Source: Paraflavitalea pollutisoli
Lineage (GTDB): Bacteria; Bacteroidota; Bacteroidia; Chitinophagales; Chitinophagaceae
Direction of reading: 5' to 3'
DNA: 64,000 nt
Assembly (NCBI RefSeq): GCF_029360705.1
Contig: NZ_JARKMX010000003.1
Span: forward strand, 248,001 to 312,000
In this document: piece after piece, positions 35,838-43,632 of the stretch
How positions within the stretch are numbered: position 1 is the first letter of the stretch
How the letters are laid out: every line of letters begins with the position of its first letter
The notes under the pieces: model-generated
Database searches by the model: none
What the model saw: the letters and a program-made list of their open reading frames with translations, nothing else
Told to the model about the DNA's origin: nothing
Position numbers and translations under genes: made by a program

Positions 35838-36458
35838 TCAGGAAACCGACAAACCGTAAGGCAACAATTGCTGCCGGGTCTCCTCCACACTCGTATGGTG
35901 AATGCCCTGAATGCCCAGGCTGCGTGCCACCTGCACAAATATCAGCCGGTCATCAAAATACAAGGCCTCATCCGGATTGACAAAAGCAATATCGAGTGCC
36001 AGGGTATAGATCTCTTTATCGGGTTTGCGCAGTTTTACGATGGCAGAAGAGATAAAACCATCGATAAAGGTATCGAGTTGGAACTGCTTGATGCGGTAGT
36101 CGTTCAGTTCCCGCCCTTCATTGTTGAGGGCAAAGATCTTGATACCGTACTGCTTCTTCAGTTTTTGTACAAACTGCAACATCTCTTCCAGTGGCTGCGA
36201 TTGCTGGTACATAAACTCGGTGAAAGTTTCTCGCGAGAATGTGCGTGGCGTGTAGAACACAGTATAGTCCAGGTATTCATTCAACGTCATCTTGCCCGAT
36301 TCGTAGGTATCGAAAGCCAGCTTGTGGCGGTCGTTGAGGTCATTGAGGTCGAGTGAGAATTTTTCGGCAGCTAACTTGCGGGAGCCTGATCCCCATCCAT
36401 TCGTTAAAATCACGCCCCCCATATCGAGGAACAGTGCTTTGATCGGTGTATTCATCAT
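35838..36458 (-). CDS. HAD-superfamily hydrolase (IA type)
   Basis: 206 residues. Motif I is FLDMGGVIL, with the nucleophilic Asp; the second Asp of the usual DxD is Gly, as in the DxGG(V/I) subgroup that includes YihX. Later motifs are IFALNNEG (Asn in motif II position), [10 protein letters not shown] (motif III Lys) and FDDR (motif IV). It is probably a sugar-phosphate phosphatase. It lies 41 bp upstream of zwf on the same strand, which fits a carbohydrate-phosphate role but does not prove it. The start may be 36458 or the next Met at 36455. Confidence 0.87.
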   Translation of the reverse strand: MMNTPIKALFLDMGGVILTNGWGSGSRKLAAEKFSLDLNDLNDRHKLAFDTYESGKMTLNEYLDYTVFYTPRTFSRETFTEFMYQQSQPLEEMLQFVQKLKKQYGIKIFALNNEGRELNDYRIKQFQLDTFIDGFISSAIVKLRKPDKEIYTLALDIAFVNPDEALYFDDRLIFVQVARSLGIQGIHHTSVEETRQQLLPYGLSVS

Positions 36459-36475
36459 AATGATCTATAATACAA

Positions 36476-36506
36476 CAAAGCTATACGGTCTGTTCGAAGG
36501 CGCCAA
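36476..36506 (-). promoter_or_regulatory. Promoter of the HAD gene
   Basis: On the minus strand TTG (complement of 36504-36506) and TAGCTTTG (complement of 36476-36483) are 20 bp apart, an exact fit to the Bacteroidota promoter, 18 bp upstream of the start codon. Confidence 0.7.
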
Positions 36507-36541
36507 TGGGTAAAACGGGACCCCTGTTGTATATATCATCG

Positions 36542-36584
36542 AAAAACGGGGAAGTATCGTTACACAAACGACGCTTCCCCGTTT
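36542..36584 (-). terminator. Terminator of the S1/P1 nuclease gene
   Basis: AAACGGGGAAG (36544-36554) pairs with CTTCCCCGTTT (36574-36584). On the minus strand the stem is followed by a T run (complement of 36542-36546). Confidence 0.85.
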
Positions 36585-36604
36585 CACTATTCGGTTGGAT
36601 CTTC

Positions 36605-37396
36605 TTATCCGAAAATCTCATTCAGTACGCCGGCGAGTCGCACGCCACCTTTCAACAAGCGGTCATTGAGCGTGTCCACGTGATCGAAATTATAACGATA
36701 GCTTAATTTTTGGTTGGGTTCCTTGATCTCGGCATACAAGGAGTTGCTGATCGTGTAGGATTCAAACAACCACTGCCGGATGGGTTGTGCCTGCCATTCC
36801 TGACGTTGTGTTTTCGTGGTAAAGTTGATGGCTTTCGTATATTCTGTATAGCTCAGTTCCTGGTAGCTGATCAGCTTTTCGTCCCATACGCTGTGCAGGT
36901 TGGTGGTTTGGTTAAACCAGGATACGCTGATCCGGTTGCCGCCCAGGTCATCGGGGCGTCCGGTATGCATGGGCTGGTGGGCATCGCCTACCAGGTGTAT
37001 CAGAATGCGGAGGTAAAGCAACTTTTTATCCTGCTCCAATGATTTATTCTTCAGCTCACCAATCACAAAATTCAGTTTGGTATAGATATCCGTTGCGGTG
37101 TCTTTGGCGAGGTAGTCGTACACCTGCTGCTCGCTCAGGCCTTCTTTGAAATTGACATAATGCCAGGGGCTCAGATAATTGTAAGCTGGGTCCGACTTGA
37201 TGAAATCGGGCCAGTTGGCAGACATCGCCAATGATTCGTTGCCCAGTATGGCAGCGATTTGCCGACGGGCTTTTTTAGTGAGGTAGTGGTCGGCAATTTC
37301 TCCGGTGATGCGGTGGCCGAGCATGCCCCATGCCATCGAATGAGCGGGGATGTAAAACAACAAACAGGCAAGCAATATTTTCCTGAGGTTACACAT
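36605..37396 (-). CDS. S1/P1-family secreted nuclease
   Basis: 263 residues from the ATG at 37396, which starts a signal peptide (MCNLRKILLACLLFYIP, cut before WGMLGHR). Mature S1/P1 enzymes begin with a Trp whose amino group binds zinc, which fits this cut. Zinc ligands are visible as His in LGHR, Asp in SANWPDFI, the His/Asp of HLVGDAHQPMHTG with DLGGN, and HSVWDE. The enzyme cleaves single-stranded RNA and DNA and removes 3' phosphates, in the periplasm or outside, probably for nutrient recovery. CAAATATA at 37419-37426 is an exact -7 element on the minus strand. Confidence 0.93.
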   Translation of the reverse strand: MCNLRKILLACLLFYIPAHSMAWGMLGHRITGEIADHYLTKKARRQIAAILGNESLAMSANWPDFIKSDPAYNYLSPWHYVNFKEGLSEQQVYDYLAKDTATDIYTKLNFVIGELKNKSLEQDKKLLYLRILIHLVGDAHQPMHTGRPDDLGGNRISVSWFNQTTNLHSVWDEKLISYQELSYTEYTKAINFTTKTQRQEWQAQPIRQWLFESYTISNSLYAEIKEPNQKLSYRYNFDHVDTLNDRLLKGGVRLAGVLNEIFG

Positions 37397-37418
37397 GGTA
37401 GTAGATAAATGTTTGGCC

Positions 37419-37426
37419 CAAATATA
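37419..37426 (-). promoter_or_regulatory. -7 element of the nuclease gene
   Basis: The minus strand reads TATATTTG, matching TAnnTTTG, 23 bp upstream of the chosen start at 37396. No clear -33 element was found. Confidence 0.55.
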
Positions 37427-37745
37427 AGCCGTTGGCCCCATGCCGCCCATTAAGCCTGTTTTAAATCAAATGGGGCATAAAAACACCTTAAACGGGCCAA
37501 TATCCCTAAATACCTCGCTGGCTTGCCATTTACATAGCCAGGGTGACTGTTTTTGGGCTTTCTGTCTGTATGCTGTGAAGGGGGTAAGGGCCAACACTGC
37601 CGCCAACAGTATACAAAGCGGTCCGGAACGGACAAAGAACCAGTCCTTTACGCCGGAGTGAGACTGGCTGGCATAAGATTGGAAAAAATCCTGTAAACAA
37701 CCTTAAACGGGGAAATTGGTCCCCGCTCATCAATCCTGGCTCGAT

Positions 37746-38540
37746 ATGAATGAACGGCCTAGAAAAACGCGTACACAGGTTTTTACGCGGAAGTTGGATG
37801 CTTTCTTCCTGGATATCTATTCCATCGGACAGTTTACCGGTCGCTTTTTCCGGGAAGCGTTCCGGCCCCCGTTTGAATGGAAAGAGGTCATCCGGCAATT
37901 CTATATGGTAGGCTATAAGTCGCTGGCGCTTGTCTCCGTTACGAGTTTCGTGACCGGGATCGTATTTACCAAGCAATCACGCCCATCACTGGCCGAGTTT
38001 GGCGCCACCTCCTGGTTGCCTTCCCTGGTAGCCATTGCCATCATCCGGGCGCTGGCGCCACTGGTGACAGCCCTGATCGCAGCCGGTAAAGTGGGGTCCA
38101 ATATCGGGGCCGAACTGGGATCGATGCGGGTAACCGAGCAGATCGACGCGATGGAAGTATCGGCGGTCAATCCCTTTCGTTACCTCGTAGTGACACGGGT
38201 ATTGGCGACCACCTGCATGTTGCCCCTGCTGATGTTGTACATGGCAGTGATTGCCCTGCTGGGCGCCTACCTCAATGTACACAACAACGAGCAGACCAGC
38301 CTGGCAGCCTTTTTTCAAAATGCTTTTGAGCAGATATCCTTCCTGGACATCTTCTCCTCCAGCTTTAAATCGCTGTTGTTTGGTTTTACCATCGGCATTA
38401 TAGGATGTTACAAAGGGTACTATACCACACAGGGCACGCAGGGCGTGGGCAAGGCAGCCAATTCGGCGGTGGTCATTTCCATGTTCCTCATCTTCATCGA
38501 GGAGATCATTGTTGTACAGGTCGTCAACTCGTTCAGGTAA
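37746..38540 (+). CDS. mlaE: MlaE-type lipid ABC transporter permease
   Basis: 264 residues from the ATG at 37746 (MNERPRKTRTQVF); an ATG at 37716 would add ten residues. The MlaE fold shows an amphipathic N-terminal part and five membrane helices, with ELGSMRVTEQIDAMEV, the family's hallmark EQIDA motif. It is first of an MlaE-MlaF-MlaD operon moving phospholipid between the membranes. As in other Bacteroidota, MlaB and MlaC are not encoded alongside. Confidence 0.93.
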   Translation: MNERPRKTRTQVFTRKLDAFFLDIYSIGQFTGRFFREAFRPPFEWKEVIRQFYMVGYKSLALVSVTSFVTGIVFTKQSRPSLAEFGATSWLPSLVAIAIIRALAPLVTALIAAGKVGSNIGAELGSMRVTEQIDAMEVSAVNPFRYLVVTRVLATTCMLPLLMLYMAVIALLGAYLNVHNNEQTSLAAFFQNAFEQISFLDIFSSSFKSLLFGFTIGIIGCYKGYYTTQGTQGVGKAANSAVVISMFLIFIEEIIVVQVVNSFR

Positions 38541-38552
38541 TCAAGACAAAGT

Positions 38553-39329
38553 ATGAAGAAGAACAACGCACATATCAATAAAGACAACACGGTGGTGGCC
38601 ATCCGCAACCTCTACAAGTCATTTGGCGACAACCATGTGTTGCGGGGCATCGACCTGGATATTTACCAGGGCGAAAACCTGGTCGTGCTGGGGCGGTCGG
38701 GTACTGGCAAATCGGTACTCATCAAGATCATTGCCGGTTTGCTGAAACCAGACAGCGGCACGGTAACTGTGTTGGGGCAGGAGGTGGATCAACTTGCCAC
38801 CAAAGAACTCGATGCACTGCGGCTGAAGATCGGCTTCTCCTTCCAGCACAGCGCCCTGTACGATAGTATGACGGTGGGGGAGAACCTGGCTTTTCCCCTG
38901 CAAAGACACAACCGGAGTTTGTCGGCCGATGCCGTAAAGAAAGAGGTGGCGCGTGTACTTGAAGCAGTAGGGTTGTCGAAAGCGCTGCACCAGTTACCAT
39001 CCGAATTGTCGGGTGGACAAAGAAAACGCATCGGCATTGCGCGTACTCTCATTATGCAGCCGGCCATCATGTTGTACGACGAACCTACGGCAGGTCTCGA
39101 TCCCATCACGAGTATGGACATCAACAACCTGATCAATGAAGTACAGGAAAGCTACCATACCAGTTCGGTGATCATCACCCACGACCTTACCTGTGCCAAG
39201 TCGACCGGCGACCGGATTGCCGTACTGCTAGACGGACAGTTTCTGCAAACAGGCTCTTTTGAAGAAGCGGTGGAGAATAGCACCAATGAACAGGTGAAAA
39301 GTTTTTATGACTATAATTTTATCGACTAA
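38553..39329 (+). CDS. mlaF: MlaF-type lipid ABC transporter ATPase
   Basis: 258 residues with Walker A GRSGTGKSV, Q-loop FSFQHSALYDS, signature LSGGQRKR, Walker B IMLYDEPTAGLDP and H-loop IITHD. It powers the MlaE permease from the cytoplasm. It starts 12 bp after the permease stop and ends 2 bp before the MCE gene. Confidence 0.95.
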   Translation: MKKNNAHINKDNTVVAIRNLYKSFGDNHVLRGIDLDIYQGENLVVLGRSGTGKSVLIKIIAGLLKPDSGTVTVLGQEVDQLATKELDALRLKIGFSFQHSALYDSMTVGENLAFPLQRHNRSLSADAVKKEVARVLEAVGLSKALHQLPSELSGGQRKRIGIARTLIMQPAIMLYDEPTAGLDPITSMDINNLINEVQESYHTSSVIITHDLTCAKSTGDRIAVLLDGQFLQTGSFEEAVENSTNEQVKSFYDYNFID

Positions 39330-39331
39330 CC

Positions 39332-40354
39332 ATGAATAGTAAAAATAAACATGCGATCACGGTAGGCTTTTTCATCTTCCTGGGCACCGTCATTTTAGTG
39401 GTGGGGATCTTCACCCTTGGCGGACAAAAGAAGACCTTCTCACCCATGTTGCATGTAAAGGCCATCTTCAACAATGTGAATGGACTCCAGAAAGGCAACA
39501 ACGTGTGGTTCTCCGGCGTGAAGATCGGTACCGTAAAAAGCGTAGGCTTCTATGGTACTTCGCAGGTAGAGGTCACCATCAACATCGACCGCAATGCCCG
39601 CGAATACATACGCAAAGATGCCCATGCCAAAATCTCCTCCGAAGGCCTGATCGGCAATAAGCTGATCGTGTTGTCTGGTGGTACCCCACAGGCAGGCCCC
39701 ATCGAGGGTGGAGAAACACTGGCCACCGATGAAGCCATGAATCCCGAAGAATTGATGACCACCCTGCAGACCAACAACAAGAACCTGGTAGATATCACGA
39801 CGGATTTCAAATTACTAAGTCGCCGCCTGGTGGAGGGCCAGGGATCGATGGGCGCCTTGTTGAAAGATGATAACCTGTACAAAGATCTGCAGAAGACCAT
39901 GGCTACGCTGCGCACCACTGCTGCCAACCTGCAAGTGGCGGCCCACAACAGCCAACAGTTGACGAGCAGCATCGCCGATTATACCGCACAGCTCAACAAA
40001 CCCGGTACGCTGGCAGGTGATCTCGTGACCGACACGGTGGTGATGGCCAATCTGCGTACCTCGGTAGAACAGGTCAACCTGGCCACCGCGCAGGCCAACG
40101 CTTTTGTACACTCGCTGCGCAATGCCGGCAAGAAGTTGGATGAAGCCGACAATGCAGCTGGCTTGTTGCTGAACGATGAGCAGGTGGCGGATGAATTGCG
40201 CAATACCCTGGAGAATATCAACAGCAGCAGTAAAAAGCTCGACGAGAATATGGAAGCTCTGCAACACAACTTCCTGCTGCGCGGCTTTTTCAAGCGCAAG
40301 GCCCGGCAGGAAGCGAAAGCAGCCCGCGATAGCGCCAGGGCACAAAAAAAATAA
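39332..40354 (+). CDS. mlaD: MCE-domain lipid-binding protein (MlaD type)
   Basis: 340 residues. A single N-terminal membrane helix (about 8-28) anchors a periplasmic MCE domain (LHVKAIFNNVNGLQKGNNVWFSG...IGTVKSV) of about 100 residues. A long alpha-helical region follows (TTLQTNNKNLVDITTD through the C-terminus) that is longer than in E. coli MlaD and could form a helical barrel reaching towards the outer membrane. The C-terminus is highly basic. The stop codon TAA overlaps a hairpin that belongs to the opposite strand. Confidence 0.93.
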   Translation: MNSKNKHAITVGFFIFLGTVILVVGIFTLGGQKKTFSPMLHVKAIFNNVNGLQKGNNVWFSGVKIGTVKSVGFYGTSQVEVTINIDRNAREYIRKDAHAKISSEGLIGNKLIVLSGGTPQAGPIEGGETLATDEAMNPEELMTTLQTNNKNLVDITTDFKLLSRRLVEGQGSMGALLKDDNLYKDLQKTMATLRTTAANLQVAAHNSQQLTSSIADYTAQLNKPGTLAGDLVTDTVVMANLRTSVEQVNLATAQANAFVHSLRNAGKKLDEADNAAGLLLNDEQVADELRNTLENINSSSKKLDENMEALQHNFLLRGFFKRKARQEAKAARDSARAQKK

Positions 40355-40377
40355 GCCGGTCATTACGGTGACCGGCT
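40341..40377 (-). terminator. Minus-strand terminator overlapping the mlaD stop
   Basis: AGCCGGTCA (40354-40362) pairs with TGACCGGCT (40369-40377). On the minus strand the stem is followed by TTATTTTTTTTG, so it terminates transcripts coming from the permease remnant, not from mlaD. Confidence 0.8.
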
Positions 40378-40418
40378 CTGACAGGGTACTGGGTATCTCT
40401 GGCTTCTCTATAATTGAC

Positions 40419-40829
40419 TTATTCCGATTTCAGGCTTTTGACGGGGTTGGTCAGTGCCGCTTTGATGGCCTGGTAGCCTACCGCGATCCAGGCGATGATC
40501 ACGGAAAAGAGAATGGCGGCAATAAAAATACCAGCGCCCACCTGGATATGATAATGGAAATCCATCAGCCACTGTTGCATAAAGTTATAACCTACCGGTG
40601 CGGCGATCCCAAACGCCAGCAGGATCAGAATCGTAAACTCTTTCGAAAAGAGATACACGATGCTTTGAACCGAAGCCCCCAGTACTTTGCGGATACCGAT
40701 CTCCTTGGTTTTCTGCACAGCCATTAAGGCGACCAAACCATACAGTCCCAGGCAGGAGATGAAAATAGCCAGCCCGGCAAATACTTTGAATAACTGTGCA
40801 ATGGTAGCTTCGAACAGGGAGGGGGCAAC
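40419..40829 (-). pseudogene. 3' remnant of an FtsX/MacB-type ABC transporter permease
   Basis: The minus strand reads in one frame from about 40829 (SLFEATIAQLFKVFAGLAIFISCLGLYGL) through VQKTKEIGIRKVLGAS to the stop at 40419. This is the final quarter of a MacB-type permease, with the last three membrane helices and the conserved ...TKEIGIRKVLGAS loop; a full gene would be about 800 codons. Nothing upstream of 40830 continues it, and the next gene's terminator begins 50 bp away. It is a deletion remnant that has kept its own terminator. ATG at 40736 could start a 105-residue peptide, but a function is unlikely. Confidence 0.85.
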
Positions 40830-40872
40830 TTATCAAGCCTGAAGTCGCTGGGAGCATGACCTGGTGACCCCA

Positions 40873-40920
40873 AAATAAACGGGGCAGGAACTTCAGCAAA
40901 AGCCGCTTTTCCTGCCCCGT
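40873..40920 (-). terminator. Terminator of the T9SS esterase gene
   Basis: ACGGGGCAGGAA (40879-40890) pairs with TTCCTGCCCCGT (40909-40920). On the minus strand a T-rich tail follows the stem (complement of 40873-40878). Confidence 0.85.
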
Positions 40921-40938
40921 AGTAAATATCTATTGAGC

Positions 40939-42303
40939 CTAGTGGCCGATTATCACAGATTGGGTAAAGTCGGCTTTCGCACCTTTTACCTGGATAAAGT
41001 ATTGCCCCTTGGCCAACTGGCCTACAGGAATGGTTCTTTGCCAATAACCTGCTTCCTTGTCAAACTGTAACACCTGCACCTGCACACCCTGCTGGTTCAG
41101 TACCTTCACGGTCAGCCGGTCCTTGTCGGGCTGGTTGAACCCTACCGTGATCGAGGTAGTGGCGGGGTTGGGGAATAGTACCAGTTTACCAGCCTGCACG
41201 TCGATGGTCGACCGCAGTATAGTGAAGTAGGTCAGCTTGCCATCGAGGTCAGTCTGGCTGAGGCGGTAGTAGTTATCGCCGGTGAGCGGGCTGGCATCTT
41301 TGAAACTATAGTTGCTGCCGTTAGCCTCATTGGTGGCTGTAACACGGCCAATCGTTTTAAAGGTAATTCCATCATCCGAACGTTCAATGCTGAAGTACTG
41401 GTTGTGCTGCTCAAAACCAGTAGACCAGGTAATGGTAACACCCTGTTTGCTGGCGTCGGCGATGCGGTAATTGGTGAGGGTGACCGGCAATACCGCTTCC
41501 AGCCGGGTATATTGCAAAGCCCATTGAAAAACGTTCACGCCACTTTCCGTGAAGGTCGTTTTATAGGTTTCGGTCCAGGCATCATGTTCGTTCGATTGGA
41601 AGATGGTGGCTTTTGCGAGGGGCGTAGGAGGTGTCCGCCGGTTGTTGATGAGGCGAATATAGTCAAGGGTAGCCGCCACATCGACGTTGGGATCTCCATC
41701 GTTATGGGTAGCCCATACCGGCAGGTTAGCAGCCGCGATGTTATCGGCCTTTGAAGTCAGGGGAAGGGTGTATCCACAAATGGGAATGATACCTGCCAGT
41801 CCTTTAGCTGCAGCCAGGCTGCTGCCGGCATATTCCCAGACAATCCCACCACCCAGGCTCATACCAGTCAGGTAGATCCGGTTGGTATCGACCCTGTAGT
41901 TATCCTTGATATATTTGATGATACTGCCAGTTTCGGTTTCGTTGAGTTTATTGGCATATTGCGGAGCAATGACGATGAACTCAAAGGTTTCACCGTTCAC
42001 CGTAAAGGACCGTGGAAACCCGCCCTGCCCCAGGTAGTAGGGTAAAGCATTCGCCACCATTTTATCCAGGTCGGCCGACGAACCACTGCCGCGATCACCG
42101 TCACCATGGAAATAAACCAGTACCGGATACCGCTGGTTACCAGCAGCATTGTAGTTCTGCGGCAGGTATTCCCAGTAGCCACCGGCATTGGGAATAATGG
42201 CGCGGTTAGCCATTTTTCTAAGAGATTGCGCAGCTGCCTCCAAATTCAATAAAATGCACGCCAGGGCCAGGCATGCTGTACAGACCTTGTACAAATGCTT
42301 CAT
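40939..42303 (-). CDS. Secreted esterase with T9SS C-terminal sorting domain
   Basis: 454 residues. The signal peptide (MKHLYKVCTACLALACILL) ends near AAAQ. Residues 30-265 form a PHB-depolymerase/feruloyl-esterase-like alpha/beta hydrolase with FHGDGDRG (oxyanion), nucleophile Ser in GMSLGGG, Asp in DGDPNVD and His in NEHDAW. A fibronectin-like stretch follows (VTITWSTGFEQHNQYFSIERSDDG). The last 80 residues, with KLVLFPNPATTSITV and KGQYFIQVKG, are the type A sorting domain that directs export through the type IX system. The esterase is therefore likely secreted or surface-attached; the substrate is undecided. Confidence 0.9.
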   Translation of the reverse strand: MKHLYKVCTACLALACILLNLEAAAQSLRKMANRAIIPNAGGYWEYLPQNYNAAGNQRYPVLVYFHGDGDRGSGSSADLDKMVANALPYYLGQGGFPRSFTVNGETFEFIVIAPQYANKLNETETGSIIKYIKDNYRVDTNRIYLTGMSLGGGIVWEYAGSSLAAAKGLAGIIPICGYTLPLTSKADNIAAANLPVWATHNDGDPNVDVAATLDYIRLINNRRTPPTPLAKATIFQSNEHDAWTETYKTTFTESGVNVFQWALQYTRLEAVLPVTLTNYRIADASKQGVTITWSTGFEQHNQYFSIERSDDGITFKTIGRVTATNEANGSNYSFKDASPLTGDNYYRLSQTDLDGKLTYFTILRSTIDVQAGKLVLFPNPATTSITVGFNQPDKDRLTVKVLNQQGVQVQVLQFDKEAGYWQRTIPVGQLAKGQYFIQVKGAKADFTQSVIIGH

Positions 42304-42633
42304 GTATTTTCGTTTTCAGGATTTACCTAAGTGGATGACTGCAGCCTTTTGGGACTGCTGTGGAGATTGGATCTATGGCAAGGGAAGAATCAGAAGGTAA
42401 GCGAACAACAACGAATAAAAATCATGCCCAGGGCATTTTTATAATAGGAACGGGTTGTATTGCATGCCGCAATTTATAAATAGCGGCAAATCTTCCACAA
42501 GATATTGCATTCTGGTGTGTGCGAACTCAATTCAATGTATATTTTTTGATGCTGCATAGGCAGCACAGACCGGGACTGCACAATAGATGCAGGTAACCGA
42601 TAGAAGGTTCACGTTAGTCGACCAGTGGCGCGA
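42304..42633. other. Intergenic region without a gene
   Basis: 330 bp with only weak hairpins: ATGCCCAGGGCATTTTT at 42424 and TGCCGC/GCGGCA around an A/T loop at 42465-42488. I see no open frame or promoter match here. It should hold the promoter of the esterase gene and the 3' end of the NIPSNAP transcript. Confidence 0.5.
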
Positions 42634-43422
42634 TCAGATCTGCGAGTAAGTAGTTGGTTTCAAAAACGTGCGCACAATACGCGAGATGATTAATTTATCG
42701 GCATATTCAGGAATACTACTGATCTTTTTCCACTCGGGATCATTGACAAATGTTTTCCAGTTGCTGTCGTGGGCAGCCATATTGTCAAAAGTGAGCAGGT
42801 AGGTCAGGTTGGGCCGGGCCTCTCCAATGACGGTCTCTCCAAAAAATACGGGTGTAAGGCCGGTTCTTTTGAAGATCTCGATCTCTCCGCCTTCGTTGAA
42901 CATCTCTATTTTCTTTTTACCGGCGTACTCAGTTGGACTCTCATACCGGCGCAATTCAAAGATCCTTTCTTTGAGGGCGGGAGCCACCAGCTTGGGCATT
43001 TCGGAGAACGACTTGAGCAGCGAGCTTTGGATGCGCTCATAAGCAGGGGCGTCGGCCGGTGCGCTGAGGTAATCGGCAGCAGCCTGCTGGTAGGTGATAT
43101 CTTTCGCAAGGTTCATATCCGCTGACGAGAAATCTTCCACGGATGGGAATGCAATCACCACAAACAGGCGTGTACGCCCCTCAGGCTGTAATTCGGTAAA
43201 GACACCCACATTTTTTGCTCCCAACCGGTTCAGTGCGGGAATACCTGCCTGTGCCAGATAGGCCTCGGTAAGCTTTTGCTGGTCATCGTTTTTGAAAGTA
43301 TATACGCGGAGCTCGTAGAATTCCTGTTTCTTTTTACCGGCATCGGCCAGGGTAGCGGCGGGTGATACGGTAGCGGCAGTAGCAGTCATAAGGCTCGATT
43401 GAATAAAGGTTCTTCTTTTCAT
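42634..43422 (-). CDS. NIPSNAP-family protein with exported N-terminus
   Basis: 262 residues from the ATG at 43422 (MKRRTFIQSS), giving a twin-arginine-like signal with the cleavage region ATLADA. Two ferredoxin-like NIPSNAP repeats follow: FYELRVYTFKNDDQQKLTEAYL... and IFELRRYESPTEYAGKKKIEMF. NIPSNAP proteins are widespread and poorly characterised; no catalytic motif is known. The gene stands alone between the esterase and the metal-efflux operon. Confidence 0.88.
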   Translation of the reverse strand: MKRRTFIQSSLMTATAATVSPAATLADAGKKKQEFYELRVYTFKNDDQQKLTEAYLAQAGIPALNRLGAKNVGVFTELQPEGRTRLFVVIAFPSVEDFSSADMNLAKDITYQQAAADYLSAPADAPAYERIQSSLLKSFSEMPKLVAPALKERIFELRRYESPTEYAGKKKIEMFNEGGEIEIFKRTGLTPVFFGETVIGEARPNLTYLLTFDNMAAHDSNWKTFVNDPEWKKISSIPEYADKLIISRIVRTFLKPTTYSQI

Positions 43423-43526
43423 AAACAGCATTGGTTGGGATCAAATGGAAACATTGACACCCTAAAAGTATTGAAACCTGCGCGAATTTGAAGGGCCTGG
43501 TGCAGGTAGGTTGATAAAGATCAAGT

Positions 43527-43567
43527 AAAAACAAACGGCCCGGACTGAATGACTTCAGCCAGGCCGT
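43527..43567 (-). terminator. Terminator of the metal-RND operon
   Basis: ACGGCC (43535-43540) pairs with GGCCGT (43562-43567), with inner CTGAA/TTCAG pairing. On the minus strand a T-rich tail follows (complement of 43527-43534). Confidence 0.7.
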
Positions 43568-43632
43568 GAAGAAAGCAGTCCCTATGGCCGGAAAACTGCC
43601 GTCTATCGATGGGTACACAGGAAATATTACTA

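Noticed and set aside
42424-42440. Hairpin ATGCCCAGGGCAT with T run as a terminator
   Set aside because: The palindrome leaves too small a loop for a stable stem and no plus-strand gene precedes it.
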